Below are positions 43,744-55,214 of a DNA stretch of 64,000 bases, piece after piece; the stretch's first letter is position 1, and each line of letters opens with the position of its first letter. The translations under genes and the position numbers were made by a program. The notes beneath the pieces are model-generated. The model made no database searches. It had not been told where the DNA came from and saw only the letters and a list, made by a program, of their open reading frames with translations. The stretch is from the NCBI GenBank assembly GCA_949292985.1, contig CASFBF010000011.1, forward strand, positions 145,649 through 209,648, in the 5' to 3' direction. Origin of the DNA: an uncultured Bacillota bacterium. Its GTDB lineage: Bacteria; Bacillota; Clostridia; Christensenellales; UBA1242.

Positions 43744-46122
43744 TTAGCAGTAAATATAAGCGCCTAAAAATTTCTTTTTTATTATTAGTTCGCCTGATGA
43801 AAGCCTGTCTGAAAGTTTTAATTTTTTAGTTTCAAGTGGCAAAATTTTAAGACCAAAATCCACTGCGATAACAGTCGACACAACATTCAAACTAGCGAAA
43901 CCAACTTTTGCATCACCTGACAAGTTAAAATATTTTAATCCCTTCCTATATCTTGATGACAAAGCAAAGTTTTTGGTTTCAATTCGTTTGATATGTCCGT
44001 CTGTTGAACAAGCCACAACTATGTCATTCGGGCTGAATTGTCCAGCAAACACTACACTGTCGCCCTCATCTAAATTGATGCCTTTAACGCCTATTGAAAT
44101 TCTTCCTTGCTGAGGGGCTTCCGCACTTTCAAATGCCAAACTCATACCCTGTTCAGACAGCATAAGCACTTTTTTGGCTGGGTCAAGGTATTCAACATTC
44201 AAAAGCGTGTCATTATCTTGCACTTTAACCGCTTGATAATAGGATTTTTGTGTTATTGTATCTTCCGCTGATGATCGCTTAATCATGCCAGTTTGAGTAA
44301 AGAATAAAACTTCACCCTGTTTAGACGCTGTAAGAATTTTTACTGCGCGTTCAGTTGGCAATGCATTTGCATCAATTTCAACCATAGAAAAGCCCTTATC
44401 ACGCCATTTGCACTCTTTAAGTTTATCAGCAGTTGCTTTAATCACATTTCCCCTATCAGAGAAAATCAGAATTGTGTCAGCGCTTGTGCAATTTATAACC
44501 TGCGTATGAACATCTGTTAATGTGGAGGTTTCGCCCAATGACTTGTTTGACATTGAATAGTTTTTTGCACTAACCTTCTTAACAGTTCCACCTGCTGTTA
44601 ACGCAAGTACGAAATTTTGTGCTGATGTTACTTCACTCACAGCCTCTTTAACTTTTATTTCAGCATTTTTGAGAGCGTGGCTTTTTCTTGGAGATGAATA
44701 CGCTTTTTTAATTTCTAAAATTTCTTTTTTAACAACATCAAATTGAAGTGTTTTGCTGTTTAAAATTTTAGTAAGCCTGTCAATTGTTTCGTTAAGTTCT
44801 TTTAATTCGGCTTTAAGTTTGTCTTCTTCCAAATTAACAAGCCTTGCAAGACGCATATCCAAAATAGCCTGAGTTTGTTTTTCAGAAAAGCCAAATTTTG
44901 CTTTTAGCCTTGTTTTAGCCTCAGTAACTGTTGGGCTGGATTTAATTATTTTGATAACAGCATCTATGTTAGCAATGGCTTTAAGCAAACCTTCTACAAT
45001 ATGCGCACGATCTTTTGCAGCATTTAGGTCAAATCTGGTTCTTCTGACAATAACTTCTCGTTGATAGTTGGCATAATAGGATATTATGTCCATAAGTCCC
45101 ATAAGCCTTGGTTTGCCACCAGCAATTGCAACCATATTGATTGCATAGGAAATTTGCATGCTGGTTGATTTAAATAAAATTTCCAATATTTTATTAGGGT
45201 CAGCATCTTTCTTTAACCTGATAATTGCACGCATACCATTTTTATCACTTTCGTCCCTAATTTCACTGATTGCCGAAAGTTTATCTTTATTTGCTTCTTT
45301 TAGTTCAACAATTTTTTGAAGAAGAGCGGCTTTATTCACCTGATAAGGAAGTTCAGTAATAACAAGACTGCACTTATCACCATTGTTTTCCACGCTAACT
45401 TTGGCACGAATTGTAATTTTGCCTTTACCAGTTTGATAGGCATTTTTTAAACCGTCTTCAAATATTAGTTCGCCACCAGTTGGGAAATCAGGACCTTTTA
45501 TTATTCGCATCATTTGGTCAAGCGAAATTCTTGGGTTATCAATATAAGCCACAACCCCATCAATAACTTCCCCAAGGTTGTGAGGTGGAATGTTGGTGGC
45601 AACGCCAACCGCAATACCAGATGCTCCGTTAACAAGCAAGTTTGGAAATCTTCCCGGCAACATATCCGGTTCTTTTAACGAATCGTCAAAGTTTAAACTC
45701 CATTTTACTGTATCTTTATCAAGGTCACGCAAAAGTTCCATTGCAAGCGGTGCAAGTCTGGCCTCGGTATAACGCATAGCCGCTGCACTGTCGCCGTCAA
45801 TGGAGCCGAAGTTTCCATGTCCGTCTACAAGTGGAGCACGCAAAACAAAATCTTGGCTTAATCTAACCATTGCATCGTAAACAGAACTATCACCGTGTGG
45901 GTGGTATTTACCCATACATTCACCCACAATTCTTGCAGATTTTTTATAAGGTTTTTCTGGCTGCAAGCCAAGTTCAAGCATAGAATATAAAATTCTTCTT
46001 TGAACAGGTTTAAGCCCGTCTTCAACCCTTGGCAATGCCCTATCAAGCACAACATGTTCGGTATAGGGAATCATAGAATCATGCAAAACTTCATCTAGCG
46101 ATTTGTAAATAATCTCTTCCAT
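43744..46122 (-). CDS. parC: type IIA topoisomerase subunit A (ParC/GyrA family)
   Basis: The DNA-breaking subunit; 792 residues. It has [21 protein letters not shown] and the quinolone-region [17 protein letters not shown] (Ser and Asp at the resistance positions, so target-site resistance is not apparent). The catalytic Tyr lies in [10 protein letters not shown], followed by the tower/coiled-coil region and a C-terminal beta-pinwheel. The GyrA box (QRRGGKG) is not preserved; the nearest segment is [12 protein letters not shown]. This favours topoisomerase IV or a non-supercoiling paralogue over gyrase, but the call is not final. It lies two bases downstream of its partner parE. Confidence 0.85.
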   Translation of the reverse strand: MEEIIYKSLDEVLHDSMIPYTEHVVLDRALPRVEDGLKPVQRRILYSMLELGLQPEKPYKKSARIVGECMGKYHPHGDSSVYDAMVRLSQDFVLRAPLVDGHGNFGSIDGDSAAAMRYTEARLAPLAMELLRDLDKDTVKWSLNFDDSLKEPDMLPGRFPNLLVNGASGIAVGVATNIPPHNLGEVIDGVVAYIDNPRISLDQMMRIIKGPDFPTGGELIFEDGLKNAYQTGKGKITIRAKVSVENNGDKCSLVITELPYQVNKAALLQKIVELKEANKDKLSAISEIRDESDKNGMRAIIRLKKDADPNKILEILFKSTSMQISYAINMVAIAGGKPRLMGLMDIISYYANYQREVIVRRTRFDLNAAKDRAHIVEGLLKAIANIDAVIKIIKSSPTVTEAKTRLKAKFGFSEKQTQAILDMRLARLVNLEEDKLKAELKELNETIDRLTKILNSKTLQFDVVKKEILEIKKAYSSPRKSHALKNAEIKVKEAVSEVTSAQNFVLALTAGGTVKKVSAKNYSMSNKSLGETSTLTDVHTQVINCTSADTILIFSDRGNVIKATADKLKECKWRDKGFSMVEIDANALPTERAVKILTASKQGEVLFFTQTGMIKRSSAEDTITQKSYYQAVKVQDNDTLLNVEYLDPAKKVLMLSEQGMSLAFESAEAPQQGRISIGVKGINLDEGDSVVFAGQFSPNDIVVACSTDGHIKRIETKNFALSSRYRKGLKYFNLSGDAKVGFASLNVVSTVIAVDFGLKILPLETKKLKLSDRLSSGELIIKKKFLGAYIYC

Positions 46123-46124
46123 TT

Positions 46125-48071
46125 CTAGCCTCCCTTATACTCATTCATAAACTTGTCAACTTTATCAAAATTGGCATGTTCAGAAATATACTCTTTTCTT
46201 GCTTCTATATCATCGCCCATAAGCGTTACAACCATTTTTTCGGCTTCGGCTGCATCGTCAATGGTAACTTGAATAAGTGAACGCTTTTCAGGGTCCATAG
46301 TTGTTTCATAAAGTTGGTCTGGGTTCATCTCACCTAAGCCTTTATACCTTTGAATTAAATAACCTTTCCCACACCTTGCAACAGCGGCAGGAAGTTCGGC
46401 ATCTGAATAAACATATTCTTCAAAACCTTTCTTATAAACTTTGTATAAAGGTGGCAAACCAATAAACACATGCCCGTCGTTTATAAGTTCGCGCATATAC
46501 CTGAAAAAGAAAGTTAACAAAATTGCCCTAATGTGTGCACCGTCTTGGTCGGCATCGGAGAGAATGATAACTTTGTTATATCTTAAACTTGACAAGTCAA
46601 AATCTTCACCTATCCCTGTTTCAAGAGCACTTATAATGGTTCTAATTTCCTCATTACCAAGCACTTGGTCAATTCGCTTTTTCTCAGCATTAAGTGGTTT
46701 TCCCCTAAGTGGCAAAATTGCTTGGAAAGAGCGGTCTCTGCCCTGTTTAGCACTGCCACCTGCGGAATCTCCTTCCACAATAAACAGTTCGGCTTTTTCA
46801 CGATTTTTTGAAGATGATGCAGCAAGTTTACCAACCAAATTAAAATTATCCGCCGAATTTTTTGCTCTTGTAAGTTCCTTGGCACGCCTTGCAGCCTCTC
46901 TTGTTTTGGCGGCAGCCTTTGCTTTACCAAGAATTGCGTCTGCAACAGCGCCCGATTTTTTGCCACTTAAAAATTCATTTAAACCTTTTATGGTAAGCGC
47001 TTCAACCTTAACCCTTGCCTCAGGGTTTCCAAGTTTTGTTTTTGTTTGCCCTTCGAATTGAACATTGTTCATTTTAACCGACAAAACAATGGTTAAACCT
47101 TCTCTAAAATCTTCGCCTAAAAAGTTAGGTTCTTTTTCCTTTAAAATGTTGTTTGCACGAGCATAATCGTTAAAAACCTTTGTGATTGCCGATTTAGCAC
47201 CTGTTTCATGAGTTCCACCTTCGGTGGTAGGAATGTTATTTACATAAGAAAAACAGTTTTCGGTGTAACCGTCAGTATAAATTAAGGCAAGTTCCATTTG
47301 AAAATCTTTGTCTTCTTCTTCAATGTAAATAGGCTTTGGGTATAATTTTGTTTTGCCTTCAACTAAATATTCAGCAAAATCACTTATTCCACCTTCGTAG
47401 TGGAAAGAGGCTTGTCCGCCTTCAATTTTATCTACTACATTTATCTTTAAATTTTTGTTCAAAAACGCAAGTTCTCTTGCTCGCCTTGCAATAACTTCAA
47501 AATTAAATGATTGTTTGCCAAAAATTCTTTCATCTGGCATAAATGTAACTTTTGTGCCAGTTTTATTTGTTTTACCAACAACTGTAAGTGGTTTATCAAC
47601 CACACCACCATGCACTTTACCATCTGCGCCTTCTATTGAAGCAAAACGCATATTGTGTTCTAAGCCATCTCTGCACACAGTTACATCGCACCATAAAGAC
47701 AGAGCATTTGTAACCGATGCCCCTACGCCGTGCAAACCGCCAGAGAATTTATAGTTTTGTGTATTAAACTTTCCGCCTGCATGCAAAGTTGTATAAACAA
47801 CTTCTACACCAGATTTTTTCATAGTTGGATGAATATCAACAGGAATTCCACGGCCATTATCTTCAACCGTCGCACTTCCGTCTTGATTTATTGTTATGTT
47901 GATTGTGTCGCCATAACCGCTTGAAATTTCATCTATTGCATTGTCAACAATTTCCCATAAAATATGGTGAAAACCTTTTGGTCCTGTTGTGCCGATATAC
48001 ATACCCGGTCTAAGCCTAACAGCATCTAAGCCTTCAAGCACAACGATATCTTTTGATTTATATTCAGCCAT
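46125..48071 (-). CDS. parE: type IIA topoisomerase subunit B (ParE/GyrB family)
   Basis: The ATPase subunit; 648 residues. It has GHKL ATPase motifs [18 protein letters not shown] and [15 protein letters not shown]. The transducer domain is followed by the TOPRIM motif [18 protein letters not shown] and [12 protein letters not shown], and a C-terminal [20 protein letters not shown]. It pairs with the A subunit downstream (two-base gap). It has its own promoter, and ATG 48071 follows AGGAG. ParE or GyrB cannot be told apart with certainty without the rest of the genome. Confidence 0.88.
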   Translation of the reverse strand: MAEYKSKDIVVLEGLDAVRLRPGMYIGTTGPKGFHHILWEIVDNAIDEISSGYGDTINITINQDGSATVEDNGRGIPVDIHPTMKKSGVEVVYTTLHAGGKFNTQNYKFSGGLHGVGASVTNALSLWCDVTVCRDGLEHNMRFASIEGADGKVHGGVVDKPLTVVGKTNKTGTKVTFMPDERIFGKQSFNFEVIARRARELAFLNKNLKINVVDKIEGGQASFHYEGGISDFAEYLVEGKTKLYPKPIYIEEEDKDFQMELALIYTDGYTENCFSYVNNIPTTEGGTHETGAKSAITKVFNDYARANNILKEKEPNFLGEDFREGLTIVLSVKMNNVQFEGQTKTKLGNPEARVKVEALTIKGLNEFLSGKKSGAVADAILGKAKAAAKTREAARRAKELTRAKNSADNFNLVGKLAASSSKNREKAELFIVEGDSAGGSAKQGRDRSFQAILPLRGKPLNAEKKRIDQVLGNEEIRTIISALETGIGEDFDLSSLRYNKVIILSDADQDGAHIRAILLTFFFRYMRELINDGHVFIGLPPLYKVYKKGFEEYVYSDAELPAAVARCGKGYLIQRYKGLGEMNPDQLYETTMDPEKRSLIQVTIDDAAEAEKMVVTLMGDDIEARKEYISEHANFDKVDKFMNEYKGG

Positions 48072-48100
48072 AAAGTCTCCTAGTTAATAAATATATAATT

Positions 48101-48129
48101 ATTATAACACAATAAAAATTTTAAACCAA
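48101..48129 (-). promoter_or_regulatory. parE-parC promoter
   Basis: Minus-strand TTGGTT (48129-48124), 17 bases, TATAAT (48106-48101). Confidence 0.65.
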
Positions 48130-48209
48130 GAAATTTTCAATTTTAGGAATGTGTATTTTTATACATTTTTTTGCATAAATACAATTAAATAAATTGGATT
48201 AACTTTGCG

Positions 48210-48215
48210 TATTAT
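48210..48215 (+). promoter_or_regulatory. -10 box six bases before the murG start
   Basis: TATTAT followed by ATATGT and ATG 48222; a TG two bases upstream resembles an imperfect extended -10. No good -35 and no ribosome site are visible. Confidence 0.4.
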
Positions 48216-48221
48216 ATATGT

Positions 48222-49259
48222 ATGAAAAAAATAGTATTCACGGGTGGCGGTACTGCTGGGCACATATATCCCAACATCGCAATAATAGAAGAACTTAAAA
48301 ATTATGAAGTGCACTATATAGGCTCGAATGGAATGGAAAAGCAAATTTTAAAAAATTTTCCAAATGTGATTTATCATGAAATCCCAACTGTGAAATTTGA
48401 TAGAACAAGCATTTTTAAAAACTTTGCATTGCCATTTAAATTATATAAAAGCATTAAAGCAGCAAGAAAAATATTGCGTCAAATAAATCCGTGCGTAATA
48501 TTTTCAAAAGGCGGATATGTTTCACTTCCTGTTGCCATCGCTTCTAAAAAGTTAAAAATAAATTTAATCACTCATGAAAGCGACCTTTCTCTTGGACTTG
48601 CAAACAAAATCATATCACGATATGCAAAAATAGTTTGCACCACATTTGAGCAAACAAGCATATCACACAAAAACTTTATATGGACCGGTCAACCTATACG
48701 CAAGCAAATTTTTGAAGGAGACAAAAACAAGGTATTAAAAAAAATAGGCTATCAAAACAAGCCAATAATTTTATTTGTTGGTGGAAGTTTAGGATCAACA
48801 AAAATAAATTCACTTTTAAAAGAGCCATCATATTTAACAGATAAATACACAATCATTCATGCTGTTGGCAAAAATAATATTGGAAGTATTTCCCACTCGC
48901 AAAACTACTATCCGTTTGCATATCTAGACCCTATTTCAGATTTTTATTCCGCAGCGGATATAGTTGTATCTCGTGCTGGTTCTGGTGTTATCAACGAACT
49001 TTTGGCATTAAAAAAAACAATGCTTTTATTACCATTATCAAAGAACGCTTCCCGTGGTGATCAAATTGAAAATGCCAAACTTTTTAAAGAAAAAGGATAT
49101 GCTGAAATAATATTAGATGAAAATTTAAATCAAAGATCTTTGCAACAAAATATAGAAAAAATGTTTAAAAATATAGATTTTTATAAAAAAAATATGCAAA
49201 AAACTGCAAAAAACAATGCAAATGAACAAATTATTGAGTTAATTAAAAAGTTTAGTTAG
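48222..49259 (+). CDS. murG: UDP-GlcNAc:lipid I transferase MurG
   Basis: Adds GlcNAc to lipid I to form lipid II on the inner membrane face; 345 residues, GT-B fold. It has the glycine loop FTGGGTAGHIYPNIAI, FSKGGYVSLPVAIA, the GGSLGSTKIN loop, and the nucleotide site SRAGSGVINELLALKKTMLLLPL. It stands alone rather than in a dcw cluster. It lacks a ribosome site, so translation is probably leaderless. Its 3' end overlaps the convergent subtilase gene by 21 bases. Confidence 0.94.
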   Translation: MKKIVFTGGGTAGHIYPNIAIIEELKNYEVHYIGSNGMEKQILKNFPNVIYHEIPTVKFDRTSIFKNFALPFKLYKSIKAARKILRQINPCVIFSKGGYVSLPVAIASKKLKINLITHESDLSLGLANKIISRYAKIVCTTFEQTSISHKNFIWTGQPIRKQIFEGDKNKVLKKIGYQNKPIILFVGGSLGSTKINSLLKEPSYLTDKYTIIHAVGKNNIGSISHSQNYYPFAYLDPISDFYSAADIVVSRAGSGVINELLALKKTMLLLPLSKNASRGDQIENAKLFKEKGYAEIILDENLNQRSLQQNIEKMFKNIDFYKKNMQKTAKNNANEQIIELIKKFS

Positions 49260-50384
49260 GTCAGGATAACCAAAACCTTCCAAGTTTTTATTCAAACAAA
49301 TTGGCTTGCAACAATTCAATAATTTTCGTTTAGCCTCATCAGGCGTAATGTTAGGAAATTTTTCTACAAGCAAACACATCGCCCCAGCAATCATCGGAGT
49401 AGCAACTGATGTTCCACTTAATTTTATGTAATCTGCGTTTGTTCCACAAGAAATTATGTCCACCGCTGGGGCTACAACATCAGGTTTGAAACTTCTGAAC
49501 GAAGGCCCCCTTGAAGAAAAAGAAGCAATCTCAAAAAGAGAAGACGAAAAAGTGTTATCGTCCATGCGATTATCGTCCATGCCACCAACTGTAATCAGTC
49601 TCCTGCTTACTCCGGGGCTTTTTATAGACTGAAATTCAGGTCCACTATTCCCCGCCGCAGCAACCACTATTACTCCGCTTTTCCACAGCTCTTCCGCACC
49701 GTTCATAATGGGGTCGTTAAACCCCAACGGCTCACTTCCAAAACTCATGCACACAACTTTTATGTTGTGTTTTTTATGGTTGTCATAAATCCATTCCATA
49801 GCAGTTAATATGTTATTAGAATATGCCTCACCATTTCTATCCAGCGCTTTTAAAGCAAATATGTTTGCCCGTGGTGCAATACCCATATATTTGCCACCAC
49901 TTGCCGCACCAGAGCCTGCACAAACCCCGCTCACAAAAGTTCCATGTCCATTATCATCATACGGACGGGACCCATTCCCTACAAGGTCGACAAACTTTTT
50001 TATACGATTTTCACCCAAACAAAAATCATAATGTTCGGTTATACCTGTATCAATAAACGCCACGCCCACGCCCTTGCCTGTAAGCGAAGTTTGTGGCAAT
50101 TTAAGCACCCTTCTTGCAACATGCATAAGTGCCAAAGCGGTGGAGTTTGCAGATATGTATTTAACCGCCCCCAATCGAGAGAGCAAAGATATTTGTTGTT
50201 TGTTTGCTCGAACATAAAAAGAATTGATGAATAAATATTCATCTAGTATTTCTATATTATGTTTAATCAGCATCTTTTTAAGTTCTTCAAAATGCCTTGC
50301 ACTAATAAGACAGTTTATTTTTTTATCTTCCTGCGCAAGAGTTGCCACATAGGCAAGATTTAAATCAATTTTTTTAAAATTCAT
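49239..50384 (-). CDS. subtilisin-like serine protease (S8), probably intracellular
   Basis: A 381-residue protease with no signal peptide. An N-terminal propeptide-like domain of about 95 residues precedes the catalytic domain. That domain has Asp in VAFIDTGITEHYDF, His in NGHGTFVSGVCAG, oxyanion Asn in VVAAAGNSGPEF and Ser in LSGTSVATPMIAGAM, so the triad is complete. Lack of a signal suggests an intracellular (Isp-like) protease, whose usual role is protein turnover during stationary phase or sporulation. Its start overlaps the stop of the upstream 99-residue protein (ATGA). It overlaps murG tail to tail. Confidence 0.9.
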   Translation of the reverse strand: MNFKKIDLNLAYVATLAQEDKKINCLISARHFEELKKMLIKHNIEILDEYLFINSFYVRANKQQISLLSRLGAVKYISANSTALALMHVARRVLKLPQTSLTGKGVGVAFIDTGITEHYDFCLGENRIKKFVDLVGNGSRPYDDNGHGTFVSGVCAGSGAASGGKYMGIAPRANIFALKALDRNGEAYSNNILTAMEWIYDNHKKHNIKVVCMSFGSEPLGFNDPIMNGAEELWKSGVIVVAAAGNSGPEFQSIKSPGVSRRLITVGGMDDNRMDDNTFSSSLFEIASFSSRGPSFRSFKPDVVAPAVDIISCGTNADYIKLSGTSVATPMIAGAMCLLVEKFPNITPDEAKRKLLNCCKPICLNKNLEGFGYPDLTKLFN

Positions 50385-50680
50385 CGCAAGTTCTCTAACA
50401 ATTTTTTCAAGTTTTGATATGTTTCAGTCGGCAGAAAAGCACGCATAGATTCCACGCTTTGACTTAACAGGTTGTAGTCAAATGAGCCCTCAGACTTTTG
50501 CCTACCCACTTCCTCAGCAAGTTTTTTAGCAAGTTCAGATGAATCTAAACCTTTTAATGAATCATAAGCCAGTTTTATTTTTTCCTGCTGATCAGAAGTT
50601 TCATTAACATTAACTTTTGACTCTTCTTTTGGCGCACTTTTAGTTTTTTCAAAGGTAAAATCTGAAAAATTTTTACTCAT
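50381..50680 (-). CDS. small acidic/helical protein co-encoded with the subtilase
   Basis: A 99-residue soluble, charged protein, mostly helical (LAYDSLKGLDSSELAKKLAEEVGRQKSEG), with no domain I recognise. It overlaps the subtilase start by four bases, so the two are made together. A chaperone, inhibitor or adaptor role for the protease is possible but not shown. No clear ribosome site is seen upstream. Confidence 0.65.
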   Translation of the reverse strand: MSKNFSDFTFEKTKSAPKEESKVNVNETSDQQEKIKLAYDSLKGLDSSELAKKLAEEVGRQKSEGSFDYNLLSQSVESMRAFLPTETYQNLKKLLENLR

Positions 50681-50761
50681 GCCACTTTTCTCCCTGTTGC
50701 ATTATATGCTTGCAAATACTTTTCTTCCACAATTTTTGTTACATATTTTATTTTTAAAGCA

Positions 50762-50767
50762 TATAAA
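50762..50767 (+). promoter_or_regulatory. -10 box six bases before the Q/N-rich gene
   Basis: TATAAA followed by TTTAGC and ATG 50774. TTACAT (50739-50744) is a weak -35 at 17 bases. No ribosome site. Confidence 0.45.
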
Positions 50768-50773
50768 TTTAGC

Positions 50774-51151
50774 ATGAGCAATAATTTTCCGCCACTTTAT
50801 CCACAAGAGGCATATTCCGAACAAAACAACTTAAATGCGTTTTCTAATAATAAAAACAACGCATATTATGAAAACGCATATTCACAAAACGCCTCATCAC
50901 AACAAAATCAACAAAACCAACAAAACCCGCTCGCCAATATTTTAGGGGGACTGAGTAATTCAAACTTTAATTCTGCCCTGCTTCCACTTTTAATGAAAGC
51001 GCTTTCAGGTGGCGGAGTTTCTGCATTATCAGATGACGGCTCAAAAGCGTCATCAAATTCTGATAATCCACTTTTAGGAATACTATCTTCTTTTACAAAT
51101 AATAAAAAAACCCCGCCAAAAAATGTCGGGGAAAAGCAATTTCCAGATTAG
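50774..51151 (+). CDS. Asn/Gln/Ser-rich low-complexity protein
   Basis: A 125-residue protein. Residues 1-55 are rich in Asn, Gln, Tyr and Ser (QNQQNQQN repeats), residues 56-95 are a Gly/Ser/Leu-rich middle (LANILGGLSNSNFNSALLPLLMKAL), and the end is polar. No signal peptide or domain. The composition suggests a disordered or self-associating protein. Its 3' coding end contains a terminator that acts for the opposite strand, and its stop overlaps the ABC ATPase stop by four bases. Probably translated from a leaderless mRNA. Confidence 0.6.
   Translation: MSNNFPPLYPQEAYSEQNNLNAFSNNKNNAYYENAYSQNASSQQNQQNQQNPLANILGGLSNSNFNSALLPLLMKALSGGGVSALSDDGSKASSNSDNPLLGILSSFTNNKKTPPKNVGEKQFPD
51104..51131 (-). 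terminator. terminator of the ABC ATPase gene, inside a convergent coding sequence
   Basis: Minus-strand CCCCG (51131-51127) pairs with CGGGG (51115-51111) around an 11-base loop, followed by seven T residues. It lies within the last 16 codons of the Asn/Gln-rich gene on the other strand. Confidence 0.65.
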
Positions 51152-51813
51152 TCTTCGCTGTTATATTCATTTGCTGAAACAACAGAACCGCTTTTAAAAT
51201 AAATTTTTCTTTTGCAAAACCTATCTGCAATTTTTTCATCTGTGGTTGCAACTATAAGCGTTGTTGATGGTTGAACAAGTTTTTCTAAGATTTCCTCAAT
51301 AACCTCAATATAAAAATCTGAAAGGTTTTCAAATATGTTGTCAATCATCAAAAAATCAAGTTTTCTAAACGATAATCTTATAAGTGAAAGAATATATTTT
51401 TCTTCAACTGTAAGATTGGATATTTTCTCATCTTTAATTTTTTCAAGTGAAAACTCTATCACCGCCTCGTTGATTTTGCTTTCAATTTCAGCAGGGCTGA
51501 TTTTACGTTCGTTCAAGATGTATTTAAAATTTTCATAAACGGTTTTATTTTCTAAAAACACAGGCGAAGCAGGCACATATCCAGCACTTATATCAGAGCG
51601 GTAGTTAACTTTTTTAAGTGGCCTGTCTTTGATATAAACCTCACCCTTTGTTGGCTTTTCTAGTTTAGAAATAATTCTAAGCAAACTGGTTTTGCCACTG
51701 TTATCCGCACCAACAAAAGCGACTTTTTCGCCGTCTGCAACTTCTAAATTTATGTCATAAAGAGCATAAAATTCTCGTGTGTATTTTAAAAACAAATGTT
51801 TAATTGAAAGCAT
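51148..51813 (-). CDS. stand-alone ABC-type ATPase with weak signature motif
   Basis: A 221-residue nucleotide-binding domain. It has Walker A FVGADNSGKTSLLRII and Walker B LDFLMIDNIFENLS, where the catalytic Glu after Asp is Asn. The signature LSGGQ is replaced by LTVEEKYIL. The D-loop/H-loop end reads STTLIVATTDEKIAD with no clear switch His. No permease gene is adjacent. ATP binding is likely; efficient hydrolysis and transport are doubtful. It may be a regulatory ABC protein or half of a split system encoded elsewhere. ATG 51813 has AAGGAG. Confidence 0.8.
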   Translation of the reverse strand: MLSIKHLFLKYTREFYALYDINLEVADGEKVAFVGADNSGKTSLLRIISKLEKPTKGEVYIKDRPLKKVNYRSDISAGYVPASPVFLENKTVYENFKYILNERKISPAEIESKINEAVIEFSLEKIKDEKISNLTVEEKYILSLIRLSFRKLDFLMIDNIFENLSDFYIEVIEEILEKLVQPSTTLIVATTDEKIADRFCKRKIYFKSGSVVSANEYNSED

Positions 51814-51847
51814 AACAACTCCTTAACAATATTCTACTATAAACTAA

Positions 51848-51880
51848 TAAAAAATAAAAGCGATTTAACTCGCTTTTACT
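51848..51880 (-). terminator. terminator of the lipoprotein gene
   Basis: Minus-strand TAAAAGCGA pairs with TCGCTTTTA (plus-strand 51870-51878 with 51855-51863), followed by a T-rich run. Confidence 0.7.
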
Positions 51881-51895
51881 TTATGTGCGTTGAAT

Positions 51896-52399
51896 TTATT
51901 GGCAGTTTAAAACAAAATCTGCGCTTACTGGTTGAGTGTTTGCCAAAATTTCACCCGTTCCATCAGCATTATCCTCAACTTCACCCGCAACAACTCTAAA
52001 AAATAACTTTGCAGGCTTTTCAACATTAAAAACATAAATCACATCAACAGCATTTTTAAGTTGTTCAAAACTTTCTTTGCCCGCTTGACCCATACTTGAA
52101 TAAATTATGCTTGTCAATGAATTCCACCTATTGCTTTGCGAGATTGTTGCGCTCATCTTCCCTTCTCCTTCTTGAAAGAAAGTGAACTGTAAGTCATCAA
52201 CATCACTCATAATTTGAATATCATAATATTTGTTTTCAACCCTATCATCTTGCTGAAAGTTTATTTTTACCGCATAATCTTCACTTCCTGCACTTGTTGC
52301 GTTGGAAAGATATGCAACAGTTATTTCGTTAGAACTTTCACAGCCTGCAAAAATACAAGCGCAAATAATTAGTAAAGCCAAAAACTTTATTTTTTTCAT
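51896..52399 (-). CDS. predicted lipoprotein of unknown function
   Basis: A 167-residue protein with a lipoprotein signal peptide (MKKIKFLALLIICACI then lipobox FAGC, lipidated Cys at about residue 19). The mature part is beta-rich (ITVAYLSNAT, YDIQIMSDVDDLQFTFFQEGEG, KLFFRVVAGEVED) and ends in Cys. It is outward-facing and membrane-anchored. It has a GAGG site and its own terminator. No family is recognised. Confidence 0.8.
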   Translation of the reverse strand: MKKIKFLALLIICACIFAGCESSNEITVAYLSNATSAGSEDYAVKINFQQDDRVENKYYDIQIMSDVDDLQFTFFQEGEGKMSATISQSNRWNSLTSIIYSSMGQAGKESFEQLKNAVDVIYVFNVEKPAKLFFRVVAGEVEDNADGTGEILANTQPVSADFVLNCQ

Positions 52400-52447
52400 G
52401 TTTCACCTCTTTTTACTTATTCCCAGTAAAAAGAGATTTAAACTTTT

Positions 52448-54356
<1,909 letters not shown>

Positions 54357-54384
54357 AATTTCCTCCTTGAATAACCATGATTTA

Positions 54385-54413
54385 AGTTTACAACTAAGCG
54401 CAGTTTTTGTAAA
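54385..54413 (-). promoter_or_regulatory. groESL promoter
   Basis: Minus-strand TTTACA (54413-54408), 17 bases, TAAACT (54390-54385). Confidence 0.6.
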
Positions 54414-54467
54414 GCAAAAGTGCCAGTTTTAACTGAATACTTTGTCTAAATAAGTCATAAAAATATT

Positions 54468-55214
54468 ATGATGAAAAAAATAAAAAGCAGAAAAATGATT
54501 TACATTTTTATAGTAATTTTTGTGGTTATGCTTATATGTGCAAGTGTTGTGGCCAATTATTTTTGCTCATCACTTTATATAGGCAGTGCACAAAATTATT
54601 CTGGACAATTCACATTTCTTTCAAACGAGTGCTATCTTTTAAGCGTAACTAAATCGCAAAGCGAACTTGAAGCACAGGCCCTTGCAACAGACTACACACA
54701 ATTTGGCGCTTCGGGATATATCTGGAAACAAGATGATTATTACCATGTAATTTACAGCGCACATGAAAAGCAAAATGATGCTTCACTTTTACAAAATTCA
54801 TTAAAAGACAAACTTATAAATTGCGAAATTGTTAAAATTACTTTCCCATCGTTTGTTTTTGAAGATGATTTCACAGCCACTCAACATGCAGTTTTGCAAC
54901 AGGCATCAAACAGTTTTTTACAAACTTTTAGAACACTATCAGATTTAGCGGTTGGGATTGAAACAGATGTTTACACAAACGCCGTAGTGGGAGAAAAACT
55001 TCAAAAATTGCAAACATCATTACAGCAAATTTGCGAAAACTACAATGATGAATTTTCAAAGAACACCCAAAATAAAATTATTTCACTTGGTGAATATCTA
55101 TCTGATGAACTAGAAAGCGTAATGCTTTCAACTATAAACAATGTAAGTTTAAAATATCATGCGGTTGAAATTTTAGATATCTACAAAAATATGTGTCATG
55201 AATTTAACAATTAA
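54468..55214 (+). CDS. membrane-anchored protein with SPOR-like extracellular region
   Basis: A 248-residue protein with a short basic N-terminus and one transmembrane helix (about 11-31). An external domain follows whose first 80 residues (YLLSVTKSQSELEAQALATDYTQFGASGYIWKQDDYYHVIYSAHEK) look like the SPOR peptidoglycan-binding fold. The remaining helices are uncharacterised. It is transcribed away from groESL. The ATG is 54468 or 54471, with no ribosome site. Its 3' end overlaps murI by 11 bases. The SPOR assignment is tentative. Confidence 0.62.
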   Translation: MMKKIKSRKMIYIFIVIFVVMLICASVVANYFCSSLYIGSAQNYSGQFTFLSNECYLLSVTKSQSELEAQALATDYTQFGASGYIWKQDDYYHVIYSAHEKQNDASLLQNSLKDKLINCEIVKITFPSFVFEDDFTATQHAVLQQASNSFLQTFRTLSDLAVGIETDVYTNAVVGEKLQKLQTSLQQICENYNDEFSKNTQNKIISLGEYLSDELESVMLSTINNVSLKYHAVEILDIYKNMCHEFNN

